A stretch of 64,000 nucleotides of DNA from NCBI RefSeq assembly GCF_023073315.1, contig NZ_JADPJH010000034.1:410263-474262 (forward strand). Reading direction: 5' to 3'. Origin of the DNA: Bradyrhizobium sp. 1. GTDB lineage: Bacteria; Pseudomonadota; Alphaproteobacteria; Rhizobiales; Xanthobacteraceae. Position numbers and translations under genes: made by a program. A model generated the notes under the pieces. That model was not told where the DNA came from. It worked only from the letters and a program-made list of their open reading frames with translations, and searched no databases. Shown here piece after piece: positions 45,415 to 55,700 of this stretch (its first letter is position 1; each line of letters opens with the position of its first letter).

Positions 45415-45445
45415 CTAATAACTGTACTTATAGTACATTTATTAG
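45415..45445. promoter_or_regulatory. 31-bp near-perfect palindrome, candidate operator
   Basis: Arms CTAATAACTGTACT and AGTACATTTATTAG match at 13 of 14 positions around a central TAT. It lies about 95 bp upstream of the hydrolase-desaturase operon and 33 bp past the stop of the leftward metallo-hydrolase gene. The palindrome is very AT-rich for this genome and could contain the -10 region. Confidence 0.8.
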
Positions 45446-45477
45446 ATTAAGGCAACGGGAATTCCGGCCACCGCGCG

Positions 45478-46281
45478 TCAGGCGATCGCCGCGATGTATC
45501 GCCTCACCGACGCCGCGAACGCGGCCTTGGCGCCTGAGGCGATGTTGCGGCCCCACCAGGCGCCGTAGATGCGATCGAACGCGAGCGGCTCGACCGCAGC
45601 TGCGATCCGCCGCACCGTAGCGGCATTGAGCGGCATGTAGTTCGGATAGGAGTACATGAAGCTGACGAAGCGGCGATCCATCGTCACCTGCGCGATGTCG
45701 CTGGTGAGCAGCGCACCCTTGCCGTCCGCGCCGCCCGCATGATGCAGCATGGTGGCGCCCGCGAAATGACCGCCAGTGCGCAACAAGGTGACATCGTCCG
45801 AGATGCGGTGGTGATCGCCCGCCCAATGCACGATCGAGGTGTGCTGCCGCGTCACCCATTGGCGATCATCTTCATGCAGATAGACCGGCACGCCGCCGAA
45901 CGCCTCGCTCCAATCGGCGAGCGCGCCATAGTAATGCGGATGCGAGATCGCGATCGCCTTCAGCCCGCCGAGCGAGCGCACATACGCGATCGCCTCCGGC
46001 GTCGCCAGCGGAATGCAGTCCCACATGATGCAACCATCGCCGAGCGGCACCAGCAGCGCGCGCTGGCCGATGGCAAAGCTCGGCTCGAGCGCGAGGCCGG
46101 TCAGGCCGAGATCATCGCGCCAGACAAGACGGTGATGTTCAGCCAGCGTCTCGCGGCTGAGAAACGCCTGCCCTTTCCAGTTTACATATTGCCGTTCGTC
46201 CTCGCAGACCGGACAGGAGGCAGGCGGATGCCCCCGGTCCGGGAATTGCGCGCCGCAGGTTTCACAGGTCCACAAAGACAC
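45478..46281 (-). CDS. Zinc-ribbon MBL-fold metallo-hydrolase
   Basis: 267 residues from GTG 46281. The N-terminus is a rubredoxin-like zinc ribbon (C6-x2-C9 and C23-x2-C26), followed by a metallo-beta-lactamase fold. The usual HxHxDH metal motif is degenerate (SHPHYYGALADW); other candidate ligands are the Asp/His of WAGDHHRI, GGHFAGATMLHH and LLTSDIAQ. The ribosome-binding site is weak (GGATAAC), and the start could be further upstream. Gene 46425 (MFS) is divergent. Enzymatic role unknown; the altered motif suggests a changed metal site or lost activity. Confidence 0.7.
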   Translation of the reverse strand: MSLWTCETCGAQFPDRGHPPASCPVCEDERQYVNWKGQAFLSRETLAEHHRLVWRDDLGLTGLALEPSFAIGQRALLVPLGDGCIMWDCIPLATPEAIAYVRSLGGLKAIAISHPHYYGALADWSEAFGGVPVYLHEDDRQWVTRQHTSIVHWAGDHHRISDDVTLLRTGGHFAGATMLHHAGGADGKGALLTSDIAQVTMDRRFVSFMYSYPNYMPLNAATVRRIAAAVEPLAFDRIYGAWWGRNIASGAKAAFAASVRRYIAAIA

Positions 46282-46424
46282 GGTTGTTATCCAGCTATCG
46301 CAAATGCGGTCGGAACTAACGGGATGAGGACAGGTTAGATCGTGATAAGCGCCGGCACAATGGGTCGGCAAACTGCGCGTGGCGCGAGATTCTCTTCGAT
46401 CGACAGGAACATTTCAGCGTCTCG

Positions 46425-47624
46425 ATGACATCGCGCCCTTCCCCGTCCCGCATCTGGCCTCTGTTCGCAGTCAACTTCTTCATGGCCGACATGCAGTCGG
46501 GCATCGGACCGTTTATCGGCGTCTTCCTTCAGGAGCGCGGCTGGGCAAGCGGATTGATCGGCACCGCCATGACGATCGGCAATGTCGCGGGCATGCTGGT
46601 GACGACGCCGATCGGCGGCTTCATCGATTCCAGCCGCAACAAGCGGCTGTGGGTCGTCATCCCAGGCATCTGCGTGGTGCTGGCCTCCGCGATCATCCTG
46701 ATCTCGCAGAATTTCTGGGCGGTGACGGTCTCGCAGGTCGCGCAATCGCTGGCGAGCGCTGCGATCGTGCCGGCGGTCACCGGCATCACCCTCGGCATCG
46801 CGAAACAGAAAGGCTTCAATGCCCTGAACGGGCGCAATCAGGCCTTCAACCACGCCGGCAACATGGTCGGCGCGGCACTGTCGGGCTATCTCGGCTACAA
46901 ATACGGCTATGTCTCGGTGTTCGTGCTGGCGGCCGTGTTCGGTGCCATTGCGATCGCCTGCGTGCTGATGATCCCGGCCAACGCCATCGACGATCGCCAG
47001 GCCCGCGGCAGCAAGGAGGACGAGAGCAAAAACCCGCCGGATGCGATGTCCGTGCTCCTCAAGCACAAGCCGCTCCTGGTCCTGGCGCTTGCGCTTGCCA
47101 TCTTCCATCTCGGCAATGCGGCGATCGTCCCGCTCTATGGCCTCGCGGCGGTGGCCGAGGGACAGGCCAATGGTCCGAGCTTCGTTGCGACCACCGTCGT
47201 TATTGCACAAGGCGTGATGGTCGTGACGTCCCTGGTCGCCATGCAGGTCGCGGGAAAGCGCAGCTACTGGCCGGTGATCCTGGCATCCTTCATGTTCTTA
47301 CCCGTCCGCGGCGTGCTCGCGTTCTTCGTCACGGGATGGTGGGGCGTCGTGCCGATGCAGGTGCTCGACGGCATCGGCACCGGACTTCAGACCGTCGCCG
47401 TACCCGGCATGGTCGCCCGCTCGCTCGATGGCACCGGCCGCATCAATCTCGGCCAGGGCGCCGTCATCACCGTGCAAGGCATCGGCGCAAGCCTCAGCCC
47501 CGCGCTCGGCGGCTGGATCGCGCAGTGGATCGGCTACGGCCCGACCTTCCTGCTGCTCGGCAGCTTCGGCCTTGCGTCGATGGCGCTGTGGCTGGCGTTC
47601 GGGACGCACGTGAAGAAGTATTGA
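46425..47624 (+). CDS. MFS transporter
   Basis: 399-residue major-facilitator protein with 12 predicted helices. The loop 2-3 region has GGFIDSSRNKRLWVV, equivalent to the MFS signature G-x3-D-R/K-x-G-R/K-R, and a hydrophilic central loop (DDRQARGSKEDESKNPPDAMS, about residues 188-208) separates the halves. Start ATG 46425. Divergent from the metallo-hydrolase, 143 bp apart. Substrate unknown; family context suggests drug or metabolite export. Confidence 0.85.
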   Translation: MTSRPSPSRIWPLFAVNFFMADMQSGIGPFIGVFLQERGWASGLIGTAMTIGNVAGMLVTTPIGGFIDSSRNKRLWVVIPGICVVLASAIILISQNFWAVTVSQVAQSLASAAIVPAVTGITLGIAKQKGFNALNGRNQAFNHAGNMVGAALSGYLGYKYGYVSVFVLAAVFGAIAIACVLMIPANAIDDRQARGSKEDESKNPPDAMSVLLKHKPLLVLALALAIFHLGNAAIVPLYGLAAVAEGQANGPSFVATTVVIAQGVMVVTSLVAMQVAGKRSYWPVILASFMFLPVRGVLAFFVTGWWGVVPMQVLDGIGTGLQTVAVPGMVARSLDGTGRINLGQGAVITVQGIGASLSPALGGWIAQWIGYGPTFLLLGSFGLASMALWLAFGTHVKKY

Positions 47625-47659
47625 AGCGCGATCTCCTCCCTGCAAGTGGGGAGAGAGCA

Positions 47660-49273
47660 TCACATCCCAAAATTCTTCTGGACCGCCTTGTCGAGAGTAT
47701 CAGCCCCGATGAAGCGCTGGCGCAGCTCACGCTTGAGCAGTTTTCCGCTCGGGTTCTTCGGCAGGCTGTCGACGAAGATCACGCGCTTGGGTACCTTGAA
47801 ATGCGCCATCTGGCCGGCGCAATGTTTCACCACGGCGTCCTCGTCGAGCGTCTCGCCGGTCTTGACCACGACGATCGCGGTCACCGCCTCGATCCAGCGA
47901 GGATCGGGCAGGCCGACCACTGCAACTTCCGACACAGCGGGGATGCGGTAGACCATTTCCTCGACCTCGCGGCTCGCGACATTCTCGCCGCCGGTCTTGA
48001 TCATGTCCTTGACGCGGTCGACCACGGTGATGTGGCCCTCGTCATCGACGGTGGCAAGGTCGCCGGAGTGAAACCAGCCGCCGGTGAACGCCGCCGCGGT
48101 CTTGACGGGATCGTTGTAATAGCCGGAGAGCAGATGCGGCGAGCGGTGCACGATCTCGCCGACTTCGCCGACCTCGACGTCCTCCATCGCCGTGTTGACC
48201 ACGCGCGTCTCGACATTGAGCACGGGCTTGCCGGCCGAGCCGGCCTTGCGCAGCTGATCCTCGGGCCGCAGCACGGTCGCGAGCGGCGCGATCTCGGTCT
48301 GACCGTAGAAGTTCCAGAACTTTACATTGGGCATACGACGCTGCAGTTCGAGCAGGACCTCCACCGGCATGATCGAGGCGCCGTAATAGCCCTTCTGCAG
48401 TGTCGACAGGTCGGTCTTGTCGAAAGACGGCGAGCGCAGCATCGCGATCCAGACCGTCGGCGGCGCGAAGAAGGAGGTGATCTTGTGCGCCTGGATCAGC
48501 GCCAGAATGTTGTCGGCGCTCGGCTTGCCCGTGATCACACCGGAGGCGCCGAGATAGATTTGCGGCCCCAGGAACACGTCGAGCTGGGCGCAATGATAGA
48601 GCGGCAGCGCGTGCAAAAACCTGTCATCCACGCTCATGCCGCCGTCGATGATGCAGCTGACATATTGCCACATCACGGCCTCATGGGTCAGCATCGCGCC
48701 CTTGGGCAGCGATTCCGTGCCGCTGGTGTAGACGATCTGCGCGAGATCGCGGTTATCGACGGAGGCCTCAAGGAACGAGCCGTCCGCATCGAGGAGATCG
48801 TCGAAGCTGGTGAGGCCCGTGGACGCGGTGGCGGGATCCTCGCCCGGTAGCCAGATCATCTTCTCGACTGCGCAATCCCTGGCGCTAGCGGCCTTCGCCG
48901 GTTCGACAAAGTCAGGACCGGCCGCGAGCAGCCTTGCGCCGGAGCTCTTCAGGATAAAATTGATCTCGTCCGGATTGAGCATGAAGTTGATCGGCACCAG
49001 CACCGCGCCGATCCGCGCCAACGCGAAGCGAAGCGCAGCGAAGGCGTGCGAATTGCGCGATAGCACGGCCACGCGATCACCCTTCCCGATGCCAAGACCG
49101 AGCAGACCGCGGCCGAGCCGGTTGCAGATCGCATCCATCTCGGCAAACGTCCAGCTGACATTGCCGCAGCTCACCGCCAGCTTGTTCGGCTCGCGGCCCG
49201 CCGATCGGCGCAGGAGATCGCCGATGGAATGCTCGCGCGCTTTCGCGATGGTTGCTGCGGTGTCGCTCGACAT
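47660..49273 (-). CDS. AMP-forming acyl-CoA synthetase
   Basis: 537-residue acyl-CoA ligase (FadD13/long-chain type). AMP-binding motif IVYTSGTESLPKGAML is near 168-183 and the NFYGQTEIAP segment near 317; the DRVKDMIKTGGENVASREVE hinge and PSGKLLKRELRQRF end are intact. The ATG at 49273 follows GGGGAGTGGAA. Divergent from an orphan ABC binding protein with a 14-bp palindrome between, so the two may belong to one uptake-and-activation pathway for an organic acid. Substrate unknown. Confidence 0.87.
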   Translation of the reverse strand: MSSDTAATIAKAREHSIGDLLRRSAGREPNKLAVSCGNVSWTFAEMDAICNRLGRGLLGLGIGKGDRVAVLSRNSHAFAALRFALARIGAVLVPINFMLNPDEINFILKSSGARLLAAGPDFVEPAKAASARDCAVEKMIWLPGEDPATASTGLTSFDDLLDADGSFLEASVDNRDLAQIVYTSGTESLPKGAMLTHEAVMWQYVSCIIDGGMSVDDRFLHALPLYHCAQLDVFLGPQIYLGASGVITGKPSADNILALIQAHKITSFFAPPTVWIAMLRSPSFDKTDLSTLQKGYYGASIMPVEVLLELQRRMPNVKFWNFYGQTEIAPLATVLRPEDQLRKAGSAGKPVLNVETRVVNTAMEDVEVGEVGEIVHRSPHLLSGYYNDPVKTAAAFTGGWFHSGDLATVDDEGHITVVDRVKDMIKTGGENVASREVEEMVYRIPAVSEVAVVGLPDPRWIEAVTAIVVVKTGETLDEDAVVKHCAGQMAHFKVPKRVIFVDSLPKNPSGKLLKRELRQRFIGADTLDKAVQKNFGM

Positions 49274-49391
49274 TTCCACTCCCCAAAATTTGCAATTTGC
49301 GCGAAGCGTAGTCGGCGCTGCCGGCCGCGTCAAATTGCCTGCGCGGCGGCGTCATGACGCAAGAATTGCCCCTTCGCCGGAGCAAGCTTGG

Positions 49392-49405
49392 GTTGGTGCA
49401 CCAAC
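49392..49405. promoter_or_regulatory. 14-bp perfect palindrome in divergent promoter region
   Basis: GTTGGTGCACCAAC, self-complementary, 22 bp before the ATG of the binding-protein gene and 118 bp from the ligase start. Likely operator for an unidentified regulator; no regulator gene is adjacent. Confidence 0.65.
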
Positions 49406-49427
49406 AATAAATATCGGGGGAAATGCC

Positions 49428-50633
49428 ATGCATCGGATCGCGCGCGCCGCTTTTGCGGCGGGGCTGTTATCTGCGTCTTTGATCGGTCCATCGTCCGCCC
49501 AGCAGGCACCACTCAAGATCGGCGTGCTTTCCGATTTCTCCTCGGTCTATTCCGACATCGGCGGCCAAGGGAATGTCGAGGCTACCAAGATGGCGATCGA
49601 GGATTTTGGCGGGCAGATGTTCGGCAAGCCAATCGACATGGTCGCGGCCGACGTGCTCAACAAGCCCGACGTCGCCTCCACCATCGCGCGAAAGTGGTGG
49701 GAGACCGAGGGCGTCGACATGATCATCGACCTGCCGACCTCGGCCACTGCGCTTGCGGTGATGGAGCTGTCGAAGCAGTACGAAAAGATCATGATCGTGA
49801 CGGACGCGGCGAGCTCCGACATCACCGGAAAGTCCTGCTCGCCCTACACCGCGCACTGGACCTACGACACCTATTCCAACGCCCACACCGTCGGCAGCGC
49901 CATCGTCAAGAACGGCGGCGACAGCTGGTTTTTCCTCACCGCGGATTATGTGTTCGGCCATTCGATCGAGCGCGACACCGGCGATGTCGTGAGGGCCGCG
50001 GGCGGCAAGGTGCTCGGCAGCGTCAAGCATCCGCTCAACACGGCCGACTTCTCCTCCTTCCTGCTGCAGGCCCAGGCCTCCAAGGCCAAGATCATCGGCC
50101 TTGCCAATGGCGGCGGCGACACCATCAATGCGATCAAGCAGGCCGGCGAGTTCGGCATCGTCGCCGGCGGCCAGAACCTCGCGGCGATCGTGATGTTCAT
50201 CTCCGACGTGCACAGCCTCGGGCTGAAGCTCGCGCAAGGCCTGATCATCACGGAGGCCTATTATTGGGATCTCAACGACAAGACCCGCGCCTTCGGCAAG
50301 CGTTTCCAGGAGCGCATCAAGCGCATGCCGACAATGAACCAGGCCGCGACCTACAGCGCGACGCTGCACTACCTCAAGGCCGTGCAGGCCGCCGGCACCA
50401 AGGACACCAAGACGGTGATGGCGAAGATGCGCGAGATGCCGGTGAAGGATGCCTTCACCGACAACGGCATCCTGCGCGAGGACGGCCGCATGGTGCACAG
50501 CATGTTCCTGTTCCAGGTGAAGAAGCCCGAGGAGTCGAAGGGCCCGTGGGATTATTACAAGCTGCTCGCCGAAGTGCCGGCCGACCAGGCGTTTCGGCCG
50601 CTGAAGGATGGTGGCTGTCCGCTGGTGAAGTAA
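49428..50633 (+). CDS. Orphan HAAT ABC substrate-binding protein
   Basis: 401-residue periplasmic protein with signal peptide MHRIARAAFAAGLLSASLIGPSSAQ (cleavage near 25) and a Peripla_BP_6 fold starting PLKIGVLSDFSSVYSDIGGQG. The ATG at 49428 has GGGGGA upstream. There is no permease or ATPase next to it, so it would have to share an importer elsewhere, or act as a sensor. The cleft segment VTDAASSDITGKSCSPYTAHWTYD differs from the other five HAAT-type binding proteins in the window. Opposed to the acyl-CoA synthetase gene. Confidence 0.88.
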   Translation: MHRIARAAFAAGLLSASLIGPSSAQQAPLKIGVLSDFSSVYSDIGGQGNVEATKMAIEDFGGQMFGKPIDMVAADVLNKPDVASTIARKWWETEGVDMIIDLPTSATALAVMELSKQYEKIMIVTDAASSDITGKSCSPYTAHWTYDTYSNAHTVGSAIVKNGGDSWFFLTADYVFGHSIERDTGDVVRAAGGKVLGSVKHPLNTADFSSFLLQAQASKAKIIGLANGGGDTINAIKQAGEFGIVAGGQNLAAIVMFISDVHSLGLKLAQGLIITEAYYWDLNDKTRAFGKRFQERIKRMPTMNQAATYSATLHYLKAVQAAGTKDTKTVMAKMREMPVKDAFTDNGILREDGRMVHSMFLFQVKKPEESKGPWDYYKLLAEVPADQAFRPLKDGGCPLVK

Positions 50634-50669
50634 GCCTGCGCGCGGCAATACCTGCGCGCTCGAGCTTGT

Positions 50670-51158
50670 CTACGGCTTTTGCCGCTTCTGCCGCAGCGCC
50701 TCGGTCAAGCGCTGCTTCAGTTCATCCGCGGCCTTCTGGCTGACGTCCTGGCCGATCTGCGCGCTCGCCTGCGCCAGCGTATCCGACTTCTCTTGATACT
50801 TCTTTCCGGCAGGCCCGGCGTAGAATGCCTGGATCTGGCGCAGCTCGTCGACGGTGAAGCTCTGGGCATAGAGGGCTGCGATCTGCTCGGTCATTGACGC
50901 CAAGTATGGCGCGTAGATGTCGGAGCCAGGCGCCGTCATCGCATCGTAATCGTGCTCGATCTCGGGTCGGTCCTGCGCGACCACGGGTCTCAGCTTGAGC
51001 ATCAGTTGCGGAAGAGCCGCGCGATATTGATCGGCAATCTTCAGCGTGGCGACGAGTTTTCGCGCAGCATCCATCGCCTCGGGCGACGGCGCTTGCGCCG
51101 ACGCGTCATAGACGAAGAGCAGGAGGGCGCAGGCAATCGTCAACAGAAGTCTCGACAT
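50670..51158 (-). CDS. DUF2059 secreted protein
   Basis: 162-residue exported protein. The signal peptide MSRLLLTIACALLLFVYDASAQ is cleaved near 22, and the helical DUF2059 domain covers about 75-135 (FTVDELRQIQAFYAGPAGKKY). The C-terminus is Gln/Lys-rich. ATG preceded by GGGAGAGATCC. It is 40 bp downstream of the OpgC-like gene in the same direction. Envelope location is clear, function unknown. Confidence 0.8.
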   Translation of the reverse strand: MSRLLLTIACALLLFVYDASAQAPSPEAMDAARKLVATLKIADQYRAALPQLMLKLRPVVAQDRPEIEHDYDAMTAPGSDIYAPYLASMTEQIAALYAQSFTVDELRQIQAFYAGPAGKKYQEKSDTLAQASAQIGQDVSQKAADELKQRLTEALRQKRQKP

Positions 51159-51198
51159 GGATCTCTCCCGAAAATCATCCGCGCGACGCGACGTGCCC

Positions 51199-52419
51199 TC
51201 AGCGGCGAGCCGGAGCCACGCCGATAACCGTTACCTGCGCCCCGTCGGCGGCGGGCGCCGGCTCGTCGTCGACGTCCGTCACCTTGACGAAGAGGCTGGG
51301 CACCCGCTCGGCGCGGTCGAGCAGCCACGCCGCCCCGGTCATGATGACGAAACCGGCGAACGAGACAGCGAGTTGCTCCCAGACGCCCCTGGTGTATTGC
51401 ATCAGGATCCAATGCGCCGAGAACGACAGGAATACGCTGAGACAGAAGATCGGCAGCGAGTGCTGGCCGCACAGGATGACCGGACGCAGCCATTTCATAT
51501 GCAGCGCCTTCCAGTGACGCGGAACGCAATAGGTCACCCAGATCGCCAGCGCCAGAAAATGCGTGAAGCGCAGCATGTCGAGATCGGTCTTGTCGATCGG
51601 GTAGATCGCCTTGATCATCCATTTCGGGATCAGGGCCTCCAGCGCGGGGAGGTGCCAGGTCATTATGATCAGGAAGGCGAAAGCGATCCACGCAGCGGCC
51701 AGGCCCATGACCGTCCTCGACCAGACCCATTTGGCGATCTTCTCGATCTGACCGACGCCGCACCACGCGGCGAAGACGAACATGAGCTGCCAGCAGAACG
51801 GATTGAAGTACCAGGTCGTGCCGGGCGGATAGGAGGCGACGTTCCAGTCGAACCAGCGCGACAGCACATAGAGCACCACGGAGGCGGTGAGCGTCAGGTT
51901 CGGCCGGCGCACCAAACCCCATACGATGAAGGGCGCGGCGAGCACCAACGTGATGTAGAGCGGCAGCACGTCGAGATTGACCGGCTTATAGCGCAGCGAG
52001 AGCGCCTGACCTATCAGGATGTCCGGATGGTCGAGAAAACTGTGAACGTTGAACTCGTCCGCATACATCGGGTTGTCGAATCTCCTGATCGTGCGGGCGA
52101 TCTGCGCCGTGAACAGCAGGAACAGCATGATGTGGGCGACATACATCTCCGCCGCCCGCCGCCACAGCCGCTTCAGCGCGGCGACAAACCAGCCGCCGGC
52201 GACGATCGGCCCGTAGATCCAGCCGACCAGATAGCCGGAGATGTAGACGAAGAACTCGGCGGCGTCGCTGAAGCCGTAATTGCGCAAGGTGAGCCAAGCC
52301 ACGACGTCGTGCGGGATGTGGTCGAGGAAGATCATCCACAAGCCGATGCCGCGGAGCAGATCGAGCCGCAGATCGCGCTCGACCGGCGCCAACAAAGCTG
52401 ACTGGTCCCGTGTGATCAT
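51199..52419 (-). CDS. opgC: OpgC-domain membrane protein (glucan modification acyltransferase-like)
   Basis: 406-residue polytopic protein with about ten membrane helices. The N-terminal segment RDLRLDLLRGIGLWMIFLDHIPHDVVAWLT with DLLRG and the DHIP pair is the OpgC/acyltransferase-3-like start. OpgC proteins add succinyl groups to periplasmic glucans; the homologue in Bradyrhizobium acts on cyclic beta-glucans. The C-terminus is a 30-residue acidic/Pro tail. ATG 52419. The DUF2059 gene follows. Function by family only. Confidence 0.8.
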   Translation of the reverse strand: MITRDQSALLAPVERDLRLDLLRGIGLWMIFLDHIPHDVVAWLTLRNYGFSDAAEFFVYISGYLVGWIYGPIVAGGWFVAALKRLWRRAAEMYVAHIMLFLLFTAQIARTIRRFDNPMYADEFNVHSFLDHPDILIGQALSLRYKPVNLDVLPLYITLVLAAPFIVWGLVRRPNLTLTASVVLYVLSRWFDWNVASYPPGTTWYFNPFCWQLMFVFAAWCGVGQIEKIAKWVWSRTVMGLAAAWIAFAFLIIMTWHLPALEALIPKWMIKAIYPIDKTDLDMLRFTHFLALAIWVTYCVPRHWKALHMKWLRPVILCGQHSLPIFCLSVFLSFSAHWILMQYTRGVWEQLAVSFAGFVIMTGAAWLLDRAERVPSLFVKVTDVDDEPAPAADGAQVTVIGVAPARR

Positions 52420-52719
52420 GGCCCCGCCTCGTCCGATGGCCGTCGCGCCATGGCGGCGCCGGCAAAATGGGATGCTAAAAAATATAAATCAAAAGTCACC
52501 TGACCTGCAGGCTAGCGCCAACGGTAGCCGACCTCAGCCTCCGTACAAAGGCTGTTTCGACGACCGGCACGCGGCAGTGCCCCATCAAAAAGGTCCAAAA
52601 CAACCCCATGCACAGTAGAGGCGGCCTCGTAAGTCATTGCTTTGCTTGAGCAAATAAAATCACTTGTCGGGCAAAAAATCGGCCCCACGGCCCGATGGCA
52701 CGCCAGCGAAGGACCGACG
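52420..52719. other. 300-bp intergenic region
   Basis: Upstream of the OpgC-like gene and downstream of the cyclase gene (both leftward). An AT-rich patch at about 52474-52497 (CTAAAAAATATAAATCAAAAG) reads on the minus strand as a likely promoter for opgC. No credible open frame or strong hairpin is seen; a leftward 103-residue frame overlapping the cyclase end has no ribosome-binding site. Confidence 0.4.
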
Positions 52720-55700
52720 TCAGGTGAGCTCGCCGCCGCGCGCGAGCACCTCGTTGAGCATCGCCTCGGCCTTGTGCTGGAGCGGCAGCGCGCCGCTTTC
52801 GGTAGCGATCGCGATGGCGGCACGTAGCGCTGCGAGAATGGCCGCCTTGTTGTCCTCGCTGGAGGCCGGCGTCACCACGGCCTCGCCAAACAGGGCCTCG
52901 GCCTCGAGACCGGCAAACCCCTGCTGGCGGGCGGTGTTGCGTGCCTCGCGCAGCATGTTCTGCGCGGCATTGACGTCGCCGAGACGCCAGGTGGCAAGCG
53001 CGAGATAGATCGAGCTGCGCAGCACCGCCGAGGTATAGCCGACCGCCTTCGCCTCCTCGCGCGCCTCGGTCAGCATGCCGCGCGCCCGGTCGAACAGCCC
53101 CTGGTCGAGATAGGCGATACCGAGGTGACAGGCGAGCACCGGCACGAACAGGCGGATGCCGTGCTTCTGCGCGAGGACGAAACCGTCTTCAAGAATGGCG
53201 GCGGCCGCGGCTGGTTCGTTCCGGCCGAGCATCAGCCAGCCGCCGCTATAGGCCGCTCCGGCCCGATCATAGGGGCGATTGGTCTCTGCCGCGATCGCGG
53301 ACGCCTGTTGCTGGAGCTGCTCGGCCAGATCGTGTTCGCCCATCACGGTATGGGTGAAGCCCTTCATCATGCAGCAGAGCAGCAGCAAATATCTTGGAGT
53401 CGTCCCGATCGGAGCGCTGGCGTCCGGCCCCGCCAGCTGGGCATGAGCCAGCGCCAATGTCTGCACAGCTGCGCGGTAGCGGCCGGCGAGGAAATAGGCC
53501 TGTCCGAGACCGTATCTTGCGAGATTGAGCCACCCCTGATTGCCCCACTCCTCCGCGAGGCGGACCACCTCTTCAGACACCACGACCGCCTCGACCGGTG
53601 CTCCGTAGAAATTCTGTGCCCCGGCTCTGACCGTCATGGCGGCGACCCTGCGCCCGATGTCGTCGATCGCGCCGGCCCTCCGCTCGGCCTCTTTTCCAAG
53701 GTCGAGCCACTCCGCCACCTGACCGGAGGCGATGAATGCCGCGCGTGCTTCCATCCGCAGGTCGATCGCATTGGCCTCCCGCAAAGGCGTCATCGGGGTC
53801 TTGTCGAGCGCGCCCATCGCGATTTCGAAATAATTGGCTGCGTCTGAAAAGGCCGACCGGCTCAGGCATTTTCGTCCTGCGCTCTTGCCGTGACCGAAGG
53901 CCTTGTACCAGTCCCTGGCGCGTACCGCGTGATAGCACAAAGTGTCGGGCTCATCCGCACACGATCCGTCGCTCTCGAACGTCGCAAGCACGCGCGCGTG
54001 AATATCTTCGCGGACCTTGTCGACCATCGAGTCGTAGGTCACCTGGCGGACCATCTCGTGCCGAAATTCGAGCGCGTCGTCCAGCTCGCTGTCGATCCTC
54101 ACCAACAGCTCGGCGCGATCGAGCGCCGCGACGCAATCCTGAAGGGCATCCTCGGGCAGCTCGGCCAGCTTGCGCAGCATGGCGACGCTCGATCTCGGCC
54201 CAAGCGCTGCCGCGATCTGCAACACGGAACGTTCCTGACGCGACACCCGGTCGAGGCGCGCCGCAATCACGCCCTGGATGCTGGAGGGAATGCCGAGTTC
54301 GTCGATCGGGCGCACGAGCGCGAGATCGCCCCACTGGCCGCGGAGCGTTCCGCTGTCCCTCAAGCCCCGGCAGACCTCCTCGATGAAGAGAGGGACATTG
54401 GCCGTGTGCGAAATGATCCGGTTCTTCAGATCGTCGTTCGCCGCGGAAGGACCGAGCATGTCGGCCAGCATGGCCAACCCCGAATCGTCGTCGAGGGGCC
54501 GCATCGCGACGACCTCGGCACGGCAACGCGCGATCCAGACCGGCATGCCGTTGGGCCTGGAGGTGAGGAGCACGAGAAGATCGGGCGCCTGCAGCGAAGC
54601 AATCGCGGCCATGACCGTATCGCTGGCCCGGTCGATCCAGTGCAGATCCTCCAGCAGAAGCACCGTCCGTTGACGGCGGGCGATGCCATCGACGATGGCG
54701 CAGCTTGCATCGGCGATCGCCCGTCCCCGGGCATGGGGCTCGAGCTGGTGCCATTGCGCATTCGATATCGGCAGATCGAGCACCGCGTCGAGGGCGCAGC
54801 GCTGGATCTCCCCGAGGTCCTTCCTGATATCTCCAGGGCCATCGGGGTCCCTTGCAGCCATCTCCAGAACCGAGAGCAAAACCCGCTTGAGCGTGCTGAA
54901 CGGGGCGCCCTGGAGATTCGGGCTGCACTCGGCATCGATCAGACGCCAGCCATGCCCCCTGAGCTCCTGGACAAACTCGTGCGCGAGCCGCGATTTTCCG
55001 ATGCCGGCGTCGCCGAGCAGCAGGACCGTCTGCCGGTTCGATCTGGCGCTCTCGACGGCACGCGCCAGCAGCGCCCGCTCGGTCGTGCGATCGACGAACC
55101 TGGAGACACTGCGCGCCCGTCGCACCCGCCAGCTCGACAGGTCACTCGCACCCACGATCCGGTAGACCGGCACAGACTGGTTGAAGCCCCGTAGCAGCTT
55201 GCCGCCGAGAAACTCGAACCGGACGTGACCCTCGGCAAGCTCCTGGCAGGCCTGCGACACGTAGATCTGATTCGCCTCGGCCGCCGACTCCAGTCGGGCG
55301 GCCAAGTGCTGGGCCGCACCGCCGATCTCGTAAACCTTGGAAAACTCGCTGGCGACCATGTAGGCAACGACATGGCCGGAGTGGAGACCGACCCGAACCT
55401 GAAGTCCGGGGTCACCCAGGCCAGCGACGCGCCGGACCAGCTCGATCGCCGCGTGGCACGCCAGGGGCGCGTGATTGTCGTCCGCGATCGGGGCGCCGAA
55501 CACCGCTGCGAGCCCGTCGCCCAATTCCTTGCTGACGATGCCCCCGAACTGACGCACCGCCCCCCTCATCGCGGCCAGGGCCGGCTCCAGCCGCGAGACC
55601 GCCTCCTCCGGATCGAGCTCGGCAACCAGCCCGGTCGAATCAATGACGTCGGCGCGGAGGATCGTCACGAACCGGCGTTCGCTGTCCGGCTCGGAACGCC

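Noticed and set aside
52512-52823. Leftward 103-residue frame between the cyclase and opgC genes
   Set aside because: Overlaps the cyclase C-terminus; no ribosome-binding site and no motif.
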